Shown: piece by piece, positions 1 to 15,100 of the stretch
How the letters are laid out: each line of letters opens with the position of its first letter
Position numbering within the stretch: position 1 is the first letter of the stretch
NCBI GenBank assembly: GCA_027604685.1
Contig: JADHYX010000082.1
Span: forward strand, 1-64,000
Reading direction: 5' to 3'
DNA length: 64,000 bases
From: Lobulomyces angularis
Taxonomy: Eukaryota > Chytridiomycota > Chytridiomycetes > Lobulomycetales > Lobulomycetaceae
Made by a program: the position numbers and the translations under genes
Notes under the pieces: model-generated
Told to the model about the DNA's origin: nothing
The model's database searches: none
What the model saw: the letters and a program-made list of their open reading frames with translations, nothing else

Positions 1-109
1 CCCCTATGGCCGAAGGACACCATATTGATCGATATATATCTCTTATATTAGCATAATATATTTTTTCTCTCTATAATTATAAAAACCAGTTACAGATAAT
101 GTACAAATA

Positions 110-1370
110 ACAAAGTTTTTTATTAACAGAGACGAATGGAGATGTATATCAGTATATTGTGCTAATCCTAGACCAGTATTATTCGAAAATCCTCTGGACG
201 AAAAAATAAATAAGTTTATACATAAATACAATAGTCTTAAAAATACAGATGTCAATCCATGGTTATTAGCTGCGTGGGTTCACTATAACTTTATATTTTA
301 TAGATGATTTTTATTATAACAAAAATGCAAAATATAGATATAATTCAATGGTTAGTACTAAAGGATGGTATATTTAACTTGCCTCTATTTTTCTTTGTTC
401 CACTTATTATTAAAGAGTTCAATTTAAAAGACTCACATTTTTATCCATTAGTTCAACGATATTTTTTATTTATATCTTTCATATATATTGATTTAGCATC
501 AGTTATACTTATACAATCAGTAAAGTTATTTATTATGATAGCTATACAATATTATTATTATAGAAATCCAAAAACATTAACATATTATTTAATAATGTTT
601 TATGTAACTGTGTCTAATATTATATATGCGATACAACGATAGAAATAATTAAGAATGAATGGCTTAATATTTATGTTATTATATGTTTTAATTTATGTTA
701 TTGGAGATTGTATGAATTTTTACATTTATAATAAGGATAATAAAAAATCTGCAAAACACTATACTATATTGTCAATGTGTTTACAAATATCAATTGGAGC
801 TTTTATTGCTACTTCATATATTATATATACTGGTGAGTTTAAATTAATCTCTATATAAAATAAAGGCGGCTATGTATATTTTTCTTTGAATTTACTTCTG
901 TCTCCGTTTAAATATATAGCGTATTATAAATCATTCTCTTCTAATTATATAAATACCTATTACGTATTAAATAATGCTATACTTTGTCTAAGATTCATTA
1001 TTATTTCCTTTGTATTTACAAATATTTTTACTTATACATCCTTTATAGGTTTAATATTATGTATATGTGTTTTTTCTTACGCGGTATATGTATAAAATAA
1101 AGATAAAACAAAGCCTGAATACTTTGAGAGAGAAAGAACAGATTCTTTTGATATAAATGCTTCCCAACGATCTGAATATAGGTAAATTGAGTGTAAACAA
1201 AGAGGATAGATATAGAAGTTCAGTAATTTTAGATATTAATGAATATAGAGGCAATAGATATTATCCAGGAGTTGCATCTACTACTTATAGTCAAAATTAT
1301 TTTTGTATTATACATATTATTATTATCTTATTAAAAAAAAAAATCAGCATCAAGACATATTATTGAATAT
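110..1370 (+). pseudogene. Broken membrane-protein gene, unidentified
   Basis: A chain of protein-like segments lies in different frames. Positions 110-306 read as a soluble segment with the motif DEWRCISVYCANPRPVLFEN. Positions 304-642, 655-858 and 886-1095 are three strongly hydrophobic blocks with several predicted membrane spans. About 1100-1300 gives a charged tail with EYFERERTDSFD and, one frame over, LSVNKEDRYRSS. TAA stops and frame changes separate the pieces, so I read this as one decayed gene for a multi-span membrane protein with a charged C-terminal tail. I do not recognise the family. It faces a second decayed gene that resembles a nuclear fungal family, so a nuclear origin is possible. 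Alternative: several small unrelated ORFs. Confidence 0.4.
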
Positions 1371-2146
1371 TATATTTCTTAATGATTCATGACATTTAAG
1401 AGTTTTTACAAGATTTTCTTTATTTAACATAAATCTAACATCTTTATCTCCAATATAGAATCTTTCTATGTAGTTTAATATTTCACTACATATTTCTCCA
1501 TTATTTATTCTTGAGATCAAACTCTTTGTAATTTAAAACTTATAAAAAGTACAATAAGTACCCAACATAATTATACCATATATGATTTGTTTATGTAGTT
1601 TACCTTTTGATTTTTGTATATTTAGATAGAAAGCTTCTAACATTTACGCTACTAATTGAAGTTCTGCTTATTCATAATTATCCTCTTCATTAACTCTATA
1701 ACTTTTGTCCTCCTGAACTAATAATATTATATCATTGTTCGTCTTTATTATTATATCAGGATTAGCTTCTACGTCACAGCCATAAATTCAATACTTAATT
1801 TTTGTTGGTCCATGTACATATAATTTTTTTGTTTCTGGTAAATCCTAGTAGATTAAATATAGTTTTTCCAAGATCGTCTACAGAAGATTCCTCACTTTTG
1901 TTTAAATTTACAACAGTATTTATATTGCTTCATAAATACAACTACAATGTCTGAAGTATCTTCATTATAATTCATTTCGGCTAAATTGTAACTCAGAAGT
2001 TCATCTACATTTTTTTGACGATTAAACTTTAATGGCTCATCTTCCCCGAAGAATTCTTTATATGATATTATATCTTTAAATCCAAGTCCCAGAGAATCCA
2101 TATATAAATAGTCCCATTTTCTTCCTGATCTTGCATATACTGTCAT
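1363..2146 (-). pseudogene. PD-(D/E)XK-like fungal protein, decayed
   Basis: Reading down from 2146, an open segment begins MTVYARSGRKWDYLYMDS and ends at TGA near 1892. A neighbouring frame then gives YGCDVEANPDI, IILLVQEDKSY and, after two TAA codons, AELQLVA and MLEAFY, followed by IMLGTYCTFYKF and ITKSLISRINNGE. The order (x)NPD, LLVQEDK, (E)xQLIAEAIAAF, FYKI matches a hypothetical protein family with a nuclease-like D...(E)DK core that is abundant in fungal nuclear genomes. That match is from memory of the family. At least one frameshift, one TGA and three TAA interrupt it, two of the TAA at positions where the family has Glu or Gln. It is not a known mitochondrial gene. It is probably a captured nuclear or mobile gene. 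Confidence 0.5.
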
Positions 2147-2149
2147 AAT

Positions 2150-3155
2150 GTATATTTATTGTTAATATTTTTTAATATTTTAAGTAATAATTAAATAATA
2201 ATAATCAGTTAACGGATGCTTTTTATATATAATGTTTATATAGAACACAATTAAGATTCTACAAAATTTTGATTTTTAGGTAAATGTTGATAATGTCTTT
2301 ATAAGACATATTTGATCCTGCTGCATTATTTGGTGACTTTAATAGTTATTTCCTGAGTATGACAGTCCCTTTATATTAGCATTTTACCATTTTAATTATA
2401 ACAGATTCCTTATAGTTCTCTTTTACTATGGGTACCTTTTTATATATGTCATTTAGTTCCCTAGTGGTTTATTACCGTTTATATTGGTATTATTGCTTAC
2501 TATATATAAGTTATATTTTATGGTTATATGAAAATAATAATTGTATATTGATTAATTATTATTGAAGTCTTAAGATATAATTACCGAATAAATATTAACC
2601 TATCTATAAACTTGTCCCCTTAATATGGGATAATATAACGATCTAAAAACAATTATCTAAGTCTGGAAGATGTTTAGATAAAGAACAATAATAAAGTACC
2701 GAATTAATATAATTTTTAATGCTACGTACCTGTTCTATTTTAATAATGAAGTGAGATAATTGTAGGAATAAAATGTATTTAACGTACTTATCCTTATAAT
2801 CCTTGTTAAAGTAAAAGCAAATAGATGTAAAATGTATTGATAGAACGTACTAGTATTAATATAAAGTGGAATAAATGCTGAAGGATTTATGTAACGGACT
2901 ATTACTCTCTATCAATATCTCTATCTATTTATTAATGATTATTTAGTGGAATATATATAGAACGTATTAAGATTATTTAGTGGAATTAAATTTGTTCCGT
3001 ATAGAAATTTTTTGCATTATTTGTACCTATTTTCCACTTTATTCCCGGTGTGCAGAGGATCTATATAGTAGTAAGCGCAAATATCGCCCGTACTTGGGAC
3101 CAATAGAAAGTAATTATCCCGGTAACTAAAATTGGACAACTAAGAATAGGGAACT
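2150..3155. other. Intergenic region with short repeats, downstream of cox1
   Basis: No gene seen. The stretch 2930-3000 repeats ATTATTTAGTGGA twice, and an 18-base version recurs near 38465. It probably holds the cox1 3' untranslated region; no clear terminator hairpin was found. Confidence 0.5.
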
Positions 3156-6100
3156 TTAGCAGCAGCAGGAGGGGGCATAATAATTAGAAAACAAAGATTT
3201 GTTACTTTTTGCATTAACAATCATAGTATTTATAAATGTAAAAGTAAAGATAATAAGGGAAAAAAAAGTAAGAAAACTACCAAGAGTCATAAAAGAATTC
3301 CAATATTCATAACCATCTGGATAATCTGGAATTCTACGTGGTAATCCAGCCATACCAAGAAAATGCATAGGGAAAAAAACAAGATTAATTGCTATAGTAA
3401 AGATCCAAAAATGAATTTGTCCCCATACTTCATTATATTGATATCCAGTAATTTTTCCTATCCAATAATAAAAACCACCAAGTAAAGCATAAACAGCTCC
3501 CATGGATAATAGTGAAATAACAAACCGGTCCTTATGATTGAGAGTTTGAAGATACAACAATCACTTAGGGATCCAGAGAGTCTTTCCCGAACCGTACGTG
3601 AAACTTTCGCATCATACGGCTCTCCAAAAAGTTACTAATAAAAATGTACTGATTACTAACCTGGACCGTGATACTAACCTTTATGAATTTTTATATGACA
3701 GGGAAGACAAACTGGTATTTGTCTTCGATTCAATCTTATCATTAGTGATTTAGTGTAGTTATCTTTGTTAGAAGGACTTATGTTACTAATTTTATTGATG
3801 TGATGCATTTCGACTTGTTCATTAGATCCACATATACTACAAATTGCGTTAGTCATAGTTATAGTTCTATAGGTTTTTTTACTAAACAAATCTATGATAC
3901 TAGCAGGATCATAGTTATAATTAAGTTTAAGAATGTGTTTGGATTTAAATTCGTCGTATTTAGGAAAAGATATTTTCTTTTTATCTTTTGTCTCTACAGT
4001 CAAATCTGGTCCATATTTCTTAAACGTTTTTCTTAGTGTATTTAGTTTCATCTTTGAACAGATGGTCAATGCACATGAATATTTTAGTATATAGTACATT
4101 CTTGCTTTGAATTTAGTAAAATTATTAGTAAAGGTATAATAATTGATAATTCCTCTGAGAATAGATGTGAAATGTTGAATAATCATATGCTCATTAAGGT
4201 GAATCTATTTACCATTTCTGGTAGGGACAATAGAACCTTTACTTATTTTCGCATATTTCTTTTCTACTAGTTTGTTACATAGGTATGATATGGGAGCCAA
4301 TAGTTGAGGTCTAGGTTTGAAAGATACTAGTTTTCTTTTACCCAATTTTGTGACGTATCTTCTTTGATATTTGTCGAAAGGAGTTATTTTAACGTCAGTA
4401 CCAAGAAATCTAACCGGTTCTTTTGAGTGAGTAATTCTAGTTTTCTCCTAGTTCAAGTTCATTCCCAGATGAGTGCTAATGAAATTGGCTATATCAGTTT
4501 TTATTTTATTAGCGTCTGCTTTGCTTCCGGAAACTCCGATGAGGAAATCATCGGCATATCTTACGTAGTGCTATCTTTTAAAGTTTACATCGTTACCCAT
4601 TAGGGAATTTATTTTAGATTTATAAATAGCTACAATTCTTTTTACTTGTTCGAGTTTACTGACTTTTCTCCTAATGATTTTGGTGTACTCGGGGTTTGCT
4701 CGTCTACGTTCACCTTTATTGAAACTTGTAGTGTAATCATCAATCCATTTATCCTATTCATTAAGTACAATATTACTAATTATTGGACTAATTACAGATC
4801 CTTGAGGAGCTCCGACTTTGGTATTATGGAATATTTTATCGAAGCTTATATATCCAGCCCTCTAAGATTTCCATAGTAGATCAGTAAAAACTTGATCATC
4901 TATTCTCTTAGCGATTAGGTTCATAAAAACCTTATGATCTATAGTGTCGAAGCATTTCGAGATGTCCCCTTCAATGAACCAATGAGAACTACCAAATTTC
5001 ATCTTTATATCATTCAATGCAGAGTGACAGCTTCTTTTGGGTCTAAACCCGTGAGAAGTATGGTGAAATGTGGGTTCAAAAATGGCTTCTAGAATCATCC
5101 TCATAGCTTCCAAGACTATTTTATCTCTGGGGGAAATAATTCCCTAAGGTCTTGTCCCACCTTTAGGTTTAGGAATATCTAGTCTTCTAGCAGGTTTAAA
5201 GCTAAATCTACCAGTTCTAATATCCGATGAAGTTTTATTAAACCAGTCTTTATTAATTCCATCCAAGGTAGTGTTGTTTGTACCTTTAGTGTTAGGATTT
5301 CTACGAACTTTATCATAGGCTGCCTACTACATGGTAGTATTGGTTAGTATCTTGCTGACATTTCTGTTAACAAGTTTAAGGTTATTAATATTATCTTTTA
5401 TTAGTTGTTCAAATTCCTTTATACCCTAGGGCATATCTTCCTAAGAACTAACTTTTCTGATTCCCTTTGTATCAGTTTCTTTGGAAAATCTGGTACTACT
5501 ATGGAATCTCCGTTGTCCCATTATCTTTCGATCTTCGGACAATCCCGAGTTCTTATTTGGTCTGCCATGTACATTTAGGTCCTTCAGAATATATAGGCAT
5601 CTACCTGATGCCTGACTAGTGGATTGACTCTGTGATCTCATCATTACGTAAAATAGAGACACCATTACTAGAAGGAGGCTGCTCCCCGGAACTTCAAATC
5701 CGTCATATTCATTGTAAAGAAGTTCGTTATCCTAACCATATGTACCGTAGCTCGAAGATACTCTTTCAATCTCCTTTATCAGTATGCTATTTTCCCCTCT
5801 GAGTTGGCCCCAGATAGGTGAACTGATTGCTTTATAGTAAAATTCCATGTTTGGAAGATGAGTCAATTCTACTAGGATTTTTCCAATCCAACAGATCAAA
5901 TAATTAAACGGCGCACCATAATGAAAATGTCCGACTACGTAATAAGTGAAATGGAAGATCTGCATATTTATGCAGATCTTTACTCCCCTCACAGGGAGGA
6001 TCGGACTATCTCTTTATTATAGATTAACAATCATGACTTTAATCTTAATACATTGCGTATAGTCTCTACAGATCTTGTTTTTTTATCCTCTACTCGAGTA

Positions 6101-9100
6101 GACTCTTACTTCTTTAAACAAAACCCACGGCATAGCCTATTGTTCTGTCGGATAGAGTTGCTAAAGCTCTAAACAATAGATTCCACCGTTCAGGTCTCTA
6201 TCAGAGACAACGGATTAAAACGCTTAGCCCCCCCCACTATCTCATCAAAGGTATCGAGGGTAGAGAATAGAAGAAGGGTGTAAAATAATTTATTTCTCAA
6301 AGGTATCTAGTTTTGTGGATCTCTAATAAAGTGGGGTGAGTCCCCTAAATATATTTCACTTCACATTTTAGGAATAATAGGGATAAGTGAAATATATATT
6401 GCTTATATGGAGCGGAAGTATTAGATTCCTTTATAAATTTAGGATTATTGCCTAGATTATCTATAAAACATGAGTATAAATTATAAGAAAGTAAGAAAAC
6501 GTTTTAATAAAGCAATGTGACTGCACAACACTTAAAATTAATCAATTAAACCAAGTAATAAACGATTAATATGAAAATCTCTAAAATATTTATATTGAGA
6601 ATATTTATTACCTAGCAAAGGATATTTATCCTAATGTTCAAATAGGTATTTTCTAGAAACAGCATTATATAGATGAAGTCTGTAATAAGGTATAAAAATG
6701 CAAGATTTAAATTTATTCGATATAATAATTTTATCTTGTAGAATTTTGTTATTGCTTTTAAATTTAGTTTTTATCATGTTAATAACATGCAATTCGCCTT
6801 TTTGACCAATGGAAAAAGCAGATTTATGTAGACGTCCTTCTTTAAAGACCAAATTGAAATTACCTTCAGCTTCGATAAATCCTGACAACCAAGGATTAAA
6901 ATAAAAAGGAGGATTGTTATATATTTTATCAATTGATACACCTTTGTTAAACCCAGATATATTTTCATAAAAAATATATTTATTTTTTCGAGAACAATTA
7001 AAATCTTCTATTGTCTTTGGAGGATTGTCCAAACAATCTTGTGCAAATTTATATTGTACTTGTTTTCTAAATGTCTAAAATGGGTATTTATCAAATATTT
7101 TAAATATTTTATTTACATCTTTTTTATTAGAAGCTATCCAAGTAATATATTTATCTTTTCTTTCTATGACTACTCTTCCACCTATTACATTTTTAATAAA
7201 ATTTAGCATTTTAACATTTCCATCAATATTACTCTAAGCTATTACTAGACGAACTCTAATATAATTTGAATTTAGACTCGTTGAAATTGTACCATCTCCT
7301 TCAAACTAACCTATAAAAAATTGTTCAATATATGCTTTATCACAGGAAAAATTATCACCATAAAATTTTTTATCTGGGTCTGTATGATATATCTTATGGT
7401 GATTTTTATTTATGATATGAGTTAGTAGGGCATACCCTAGTACAAAATCAGATATTTCATAAAAAGGCGGCAATTGATTAATTATATTTTTATCGTGGAA
7501 AGCTAAATCTATTGCAGCATTAGCTAAAATTACACCGGTAAAACCACCAAATGTAAATAAAAGAATAAATGCAACTGCAAACTACATAGGAGTAGAATAC
7601 TAGTGTACAGAACCACCATACATTGTTGCCCAGGGTTCAGCCTTCTATTATTTCAAATACAGCAATTCTTCAACACATTCCTTATGCTAATAGCAAATAT
7701 GTATTTACATATATAGATTTGTGTTCATATTAATGCCAGTGGAGACATTAAAGAAGAATTCTTCTAAAAAGAAGTGGCTTATTTTCAATTTAATCTTTAC
7801 TGTTAAATTTTATAAGATTAAATTTCTTTTCTTCTCAATAAATTTAATTCTATTATTCAATTATAAAATAATATTATTTTAATAGAAGAAAAAACACCAT
7901 TACTGGGGAACTGGACCATTCCTTATTATTTCATAGGTTAAAAGAACCCTTAGAAATACTGTAGCGTCTGGCCTCTACTCTTTTACATAGAACTTTCGTA
8001 ACTATGATTTAGATCGACGATATTCCTAATTCAATTTCTTTTCTATCCTTAGGAGTTCTCTCGAGTTTGCCACACAGATAATTATAAATAATCTCTATTA
8101 AAATGTTGAATACCCTATTTATATTTCATACTTGGAACTATAAATGGTTCCAAAAAAGGAATAAGAGATTGAACAGATTTAGAAGTAATATATATTACTG
8201 GATTTCCTCTATGATAATGTAGATTACATATCTAATTCCATTTTATAATAAATATATTCATAATGAATACAACTTCTTTTATTGTAAAGGAATCAGTTTT
8301 AAGTATAATACCTGATTTATAAGTACCATCACAACAAATCCAATGAGCCTAAGATTCATAAGTCTATGAATCCCAAAGATTAACTGGTACTCTTTTCTTT
8401 CCTTGTTTATAAAAGTCCTAATACAAATTAGTTAGACAAGGTAAAGATCTGGTAGATAGTTGCATGAAATAATGAATTTTATTAGCATATTTTATTTCGA
8501 TACCTCTAATAAATTGCCCATTATAACTAGTTTTAACAAGAAAAGGAGGACTAGAACAATAATGAGATATTTTATTAAATACATATAAAAAATATTCAAT
8601 ATTTTTCATAGATTGTTTAAATCCCTATCTAGTACTACCTGTTTTATTAATTTGCTACCAGGCATCAGATATTATAATTCCTACAAATATACCTTTCATT
8701 TGAGGGGGTATAGATACCATATATTTTATAATTGAAGTATATTTAGGCAAATGATAAGTAGATGTCAGGTTAGATCCATAAATTACCTATTTATTATTTA
8801 TTTTATTTTCTGGAAGATACTAACGATTAGATCTAGGAAATATATCATATACACTTTTATCCTTCTATCTGTTTCTATTTATAACTCTGCTGGTCGAATA
8901 ATCCTTGCTGAAGGGAATTGACAACCATGAAAAAACTTTAATACCAGTAGGCTAAGCAATTATCATAGTTGCACTTGTAAAATATGCTCTAGTCAATTAA
9001 TGGACTCTATCTTCACCCTTAAATTAAGGGGTCGGCGTATTAGTCTCTGAGGATCCTCTTATTTTTATATATATAACTTATACGGTTTTTATAATTAATT

Positions 9101-12100
9101 ATTTTATTCAAACCGTTAGTAGTTAAATGTTCCTTTCTTTGCATAATTCTAAAAGTTCTACGCTAAATAAAATATTGAAGATACTTTTTAGATTGAAGAT
9201 GATACTTGTCAAGATATGTAATTATCTTAATCTAATTATTATTTCCAGTAAGTTTCCAACGAGATATTCCTTTTTTATCGAGATATATCTTCCCACCCTA
9301 TTCTTTTTTCTATATTTTCAGAATCTAATCTTCTTTTTGAGATATTTTTATTTCCTATCTCACACTTATCCCCTATTTATGAGTATTACTTTTAGCTATT
9401 AATATTCCCTAAGATCCATCAGCATCTATAAATCCAGCTAACCAATGAGTAGACAAATCTATATTATTATTTTGTGGCTAAATCTAATTAATACCTGAGT
9501 TTTGCACCCATTTACGTTTAGACTATTGATAAATTTTAAAAGGTGTTATAAATTTTCCATTACAAAGTTTAAGTACTTTTATCTAACCAGCTTCTTTTCT
9601 TATCATAAATTTAACTGAATTATTAAGTTTATTAGGATAAATCTAGCCAAAACCAAGAAGAGAACGAAGAAAATAACATAGGGATATATCTTTTTTATGC
9701 AAAACAATTTCTAGACTTTTTTCACCAAAATAACCATCACCTTCTATAAGTCCTGCCAAATAATTACCCTATTCTGAATCATTTAACAATTTTCGGTGAG
9801 GACCCTAGTGATCACTTATAAAGATCGGAATCCGAGATTCCGTATTGGAACAATAAGAGTTTCCTGCTGATTGTTTCTTAAAATAATCATAAATTATTCC
9901 TTTTTTCTAAGCCTAGGTGACAAAAAAAGGAAAATGATTTAGAAAGTTCCCAGCATATAGCACGATATTATTAATATAACTTACATTATATTTAGACACA
10001 AGAGTATCAACATCTAATCCAACACTATACATGTGGTGCAATGTATATAGTAAATGCTCCAAAATCTATTACAAATTATAGTTTACTATAGCCCTCGTCT
10101 CCGAGGGGATCGGACTATATCTTTATCTTATGTTTATTTTTATCGATCGAATATTAGCAGATCCTGTCTTTATCGTTTGACTATTATTTACATTTATTGT
10201 TTTAGTAATTTGTCTTATTTTTATAAGACCTTTTTCTACTTTCTTTATTAATAGCCATTCTATATACTTTATACCAATTTATATATGCACTTTCGTGCAC
10301 AGTTTTAAGGGGGTGGTTACTTAAATAATAATTTATATTAGTAAAGCCTATAAAAGTATTACAATAATAACGATATAGTTCATTATTATCACTTCTAAGT
10401 ATTACATTACCTGAACCAAATAGATTACAAATTTTTATTAGAATATATTTAGCATTTTTTTGATCTAGTAGAAATCGTAGTTGAACACGGTAACCGGTTA
10501 CCGTATTTTTACGTTTAGTTATATTAACATTAAAACATCCTTCTGCATCCGTAAAACCGCTTAACCAGGAACTTGAAAGACTAGGTTATACTGGTGTATT
10601 AATTAGAACTAGGTGTAAATTCTTTATACCTTGGTTTTTGTATTTTTTCATTTATATCTTTTATCCATTGTTGTAGTTGATTTATACGATGTTTCAAAAC
10701 TAGCATTTCCATTAAATATACTACTAATTATCTATATTCCTTAAAAATCTACTATTATATAGCGATAGTAATTTCCACTTTTCCTAACTATTCCAAAACC
10801 TAGTGTTGATTGGATATAATTAAGGATAGCACTTTCCTTTTGTGTTAGAATAAATCTAGGTTGTCCTTTATAACTTAGGATAGCACCATCCCCTTATGTA
10901 AAACCTATAAACCATTATAGCCATTTATCCGTAATTGGTTTTACATAACCTTGGTTTTTAGAAAGTGTTCGAAAGGGAGCAAAGCTCCCATAAGATATTT
11001 TGCGTGTAGTCTCTGAGGGACTTGTTGTTTTATGAACATAACAATTCCCTGCTGATTGAGTATTATTACTAAGATTTTTACTATAAAGAGTACTTAGCAA
11101 CGTAGAACTGTTCCAGCATATAGCGAAATTTATTGCCCCTGTCTCATAACAGGGCGGAGCCACCAGTTCTTTCCCTAGAGAAAAAAAGAAACTCCAAACC
11201 AAAAAACCTAGAAGACCAATAGACATCATTGCATAAACCATTCCAATGTACTTAAAATGGACCATATCATTTTCAACGATAATTTTCCCAATCTTCCAAA
11301 AATTTAATCCACAAACGCCCTAGTGGTGTTTTTAGATCTGCTATATGTGCTTTATTATTTCTCTATTCCCAATAAAGAGGTATAAGTCTAATACGGTTAG
11401 CTTTTTTAGATCTCTAAGGAAATTTATAAAAATAATCCTAAAAAATCTTAAGTTCATTATTTTTATACATAACCCATTTAAAATTAAATCCTTTACTATT
11501 TGTGGGATATATTTTACCACCATAAATATTAATCAAAGGATCCTATAGCAAACGATTATTATTACTAATAGATATAAAAACTTGATCGCTTCGGATATTA
11601 AAATAAACACTACCGTCAGAATCTATCATACCCGAAAGCCAACCATCATAATATTTCTAAGGAGAAGGATTAATCTAAGATATCCCATATTTATCTAGAA
11701 TTCTATAAAATTGCAATTGTCGTATAGGATTTCTAATTTGTCCGTTTATGCAATCTATCTAGGATAGTATACCCTGTTTATCATGTAGTCTATATCTAAA
11801 ATTCCCTCCTCTAGACTATGGTTTTATTGATCCTCCAAATTTAGTTTTAATACTAGTAATAGTGGCAATATCTCGGGGTGAACAAGAAATTTCCAAAGAA
11901 ACATAACCTTTTTTAGAATATGTAAAATATCCATCTCCGTCGATAAAACCCCCCTACCATTGAGAATAGTTTTTATCAGATGCCCCATTTTTAATAGAGG
12001 TTGAAAACACACGTATGGTCTCTGAGGTTCCTACTCGTATGCTATGTACTTTGGTTACCTGCGGATTGCCTCTCTATTTTGGAATTATAACTTTCAATTG

Positions 12101-15100
12101 AGGAACTATGGATCTATTTCCTGTTGATTTTATTTTAACATTTTTATATGTTTTAACTGAAGTAAAACAGGAAGTACCTAGTACATTATATATATTACAG
12201 ATGAAAGTATCCTGAAGTATCTTCATTATATTCAAGGTATTCCCGCATATAGTGTGTTTCAAGTTATTTTTTTTTATATCCAAGATATAACGGGTTACAA
12301 AATAACAGGGGCCACATTGACCAAAAACTGGTTTCTAACTAAAACGAGAGATTATATGAGAAATAATACCAAAACCTGGTAAAATTAAAATATAAACTTC
12401 TGGATGCTAACTCAGCCGGGATTATAAAACCCAGACTAAGAGGGACTATATCTTAAACTCATTCCACATTATTCCATCTTTGTACAAAATCCTACCAACT
12501 TCGTAGCTTATAATAAATACTATCAGGTCTATAAGCTTTAAGATCCCTTAATTTAAAATAATCCAAGATAAGGTGAAAGCGTTTACTTATGCGGCTTATA
12601 AATGATACAGAATTAAAATAATGCTAACATAATGCTAATAATAAGCTCTACTTTGCACAGACCATTTATAACAGCCATTTTGAGTAGAATCATAAAATAT
12701 ACAACCCCCAAATACTTGTTGATAATAAATAACATCTTGTAAAAGTTTATTAGTCACACCAATAGTAATCTAAGGATAATCATTTATATATGTAAAATTA
12801 ATTGTACCATCTGCATCTACAAAACCCAGCAAACCAAGAATTAGTAATAGAAAGATGTTGTTGTGGCATAATAGGGGTTATTTCCTATTTACTACAAACA
12901 CGATGTAATTGATGTAAACGCCCAGTATGACGTATATGGCCATTAACACAATTAATTAGTTTAATCATGCCTGGTTTATTATGTAGACGATAACGATAAG
13001 CTTTAGCACCACTACGTAAAGAAATACTTCCCTAACATATTTTGAACATATTTAAGACAAGGAAGATCCCCCATATCCATAGTAATTTAAAGACAGCCTT
13101 GTTTACTAACTTGTTAGCTACCATCACCATAAATTAAACCAGCAAGCCATTCACAAAAAGGAAGAGTTGTTGCACGTGTAGTCTCTGAGGTTCCTACTAA
13201 ACAAGAAACATTACATCTCTGTTGTTGGTTACCTGCTGATTGTGCCCAGGATATAACATTTTCACTAGAACGGGAAACTAAACCACTTATGCTCATAGTA
13301 GTTAGATCATTTAATAAGCATTCCCAGCATATAGTGCAATAATAATACTATCATTTACATGATAGAACGGCCATCCTTGACCAAAAAACCCTATAATCAA
13401 AAATAAAAGTTAATCCCTTTATTCCATCTATCTTATTATACGACAAGATATTTGTCAGAAAAGGTCAATTTCTGAGATTATCCGACTGTACATTAAGCAA
13501 ACAACAATAAAAGTGTTCACCCATCTCTGACCCAGTCTGTAGCAAAGAGGTTATATAATCATACCAACTTTGACGGTCTTAAACTTTATTACGTCTTTGA
13601 CCGTTAACAGAGATGTTGCCCTTGGGAAAATAAAAATTTCCTTTACCATTCTTATGTCTAAGACTGGCGTTGTAATGTTTTTATTGTAGATAAAAATACA
13701 ACGGGACTAGGTTAAGCTGGATGGTAATATACCGAAGTCCTTAAATAAAAGGATTTATATTTTAACCTATTATTTTATCCCCCTAGATTAAAAAATGATC
13801 TTTAAAGGAGCTTACCTTTGTTCCAGTAGCAAAGTGTCAATGTAAAGAGTATATTAAAGTGAATATTCATTATTTAGCTTTACGCAAATAATGGGGATTA
13901 ATAAGACTAGCTTGAAGAGTAAGTTCTTTACGAACATTTATGTTTAGGTGGTCTTGATTAATTATACGTTGATTCTATATTTTAAATTTTAGGTAACTTT
14001 CTTTTTTATTTCCTTGGAAAAGATCTGAATATTTATCAAAATATTTGTATAGAGCATTCATATTTTTTAGTCCTGATACTATATAAGAATAATTATCTTT
14101 TTTACTATGACCTTCTATTGTTCCAACACCAAATAGTTTAATCAATCTAGAAAAAACGGGCTAATGTTCAGCTCCCTTTTGACTTAGTATAAACCTAGTT
14201 CTAAAAGTAAAACTATTTTTAATAAAAGATATAGTGAAACAACCTTCAGCTTCTGTAAAACCAAGCAACCATGCCGAATCGAGAGATATCTAGGTTTTAT
14301 TTTGATTGTATGGTATAGAAGCTAGACCTTTTTTTAGCATTTTTTCATTATATTTATCAATAAAATTTTTAAATCTTGCTTTACGGTCACTTAGTACTAT
14401 ATTCCCATTAAACAATTTGATTATTATTTCCAATTCTTCCTATTTAGTAATAATCAACCTATAAACTCTAGGTCCTTGTTTTATTATAGTACCCTACCCC
14501 TAAAATTTTTGAATTTTTTCCTATATTTTTACATTTTTTTCTCCTTGAATCTAAATAAATGACAAATCTCCCCTATGGTTTATACAAAAACATCCATCCC
14601 CCTCCGAAAACCCTATCTACCACTCTTTAAAATCTTTTTCCCATTTACCTTCAATATTTTCATTGACCTATCCCGTGCTTATAGTTGGCTAGAACTAATG
14701 TTGATAAAGTAGAGGATCTCCACCTCCATTTGCATCATAAAAACTTGTATTTAAATTACGATCTGTTAACTACATTGTAATTGCCTTTAATGTTGATCTA
14801 AACAGGAAACCTGCTAATTTTTAGATTCTCCATTACTTACGTAACGGTTCGGACTTTATCTTGTAGATATTTATCATATTTACTGATTTCTCTAGTCTAT
14901 ATATCCTAGTTATTATACTCATAAAGTATTCGATGATTATTCATATTTTCTTTTAATTTCTATAAATATTCTCGTTTTTTAATTATACCTCCTTGAGAAT
15001 GACAATAATAATTATATCCTTTTTTAAAATCTTGATAATCATTCCATTTACATCCAAATAATGGATGTTTATCTATATATTCCAATAATATTTTAACTGA

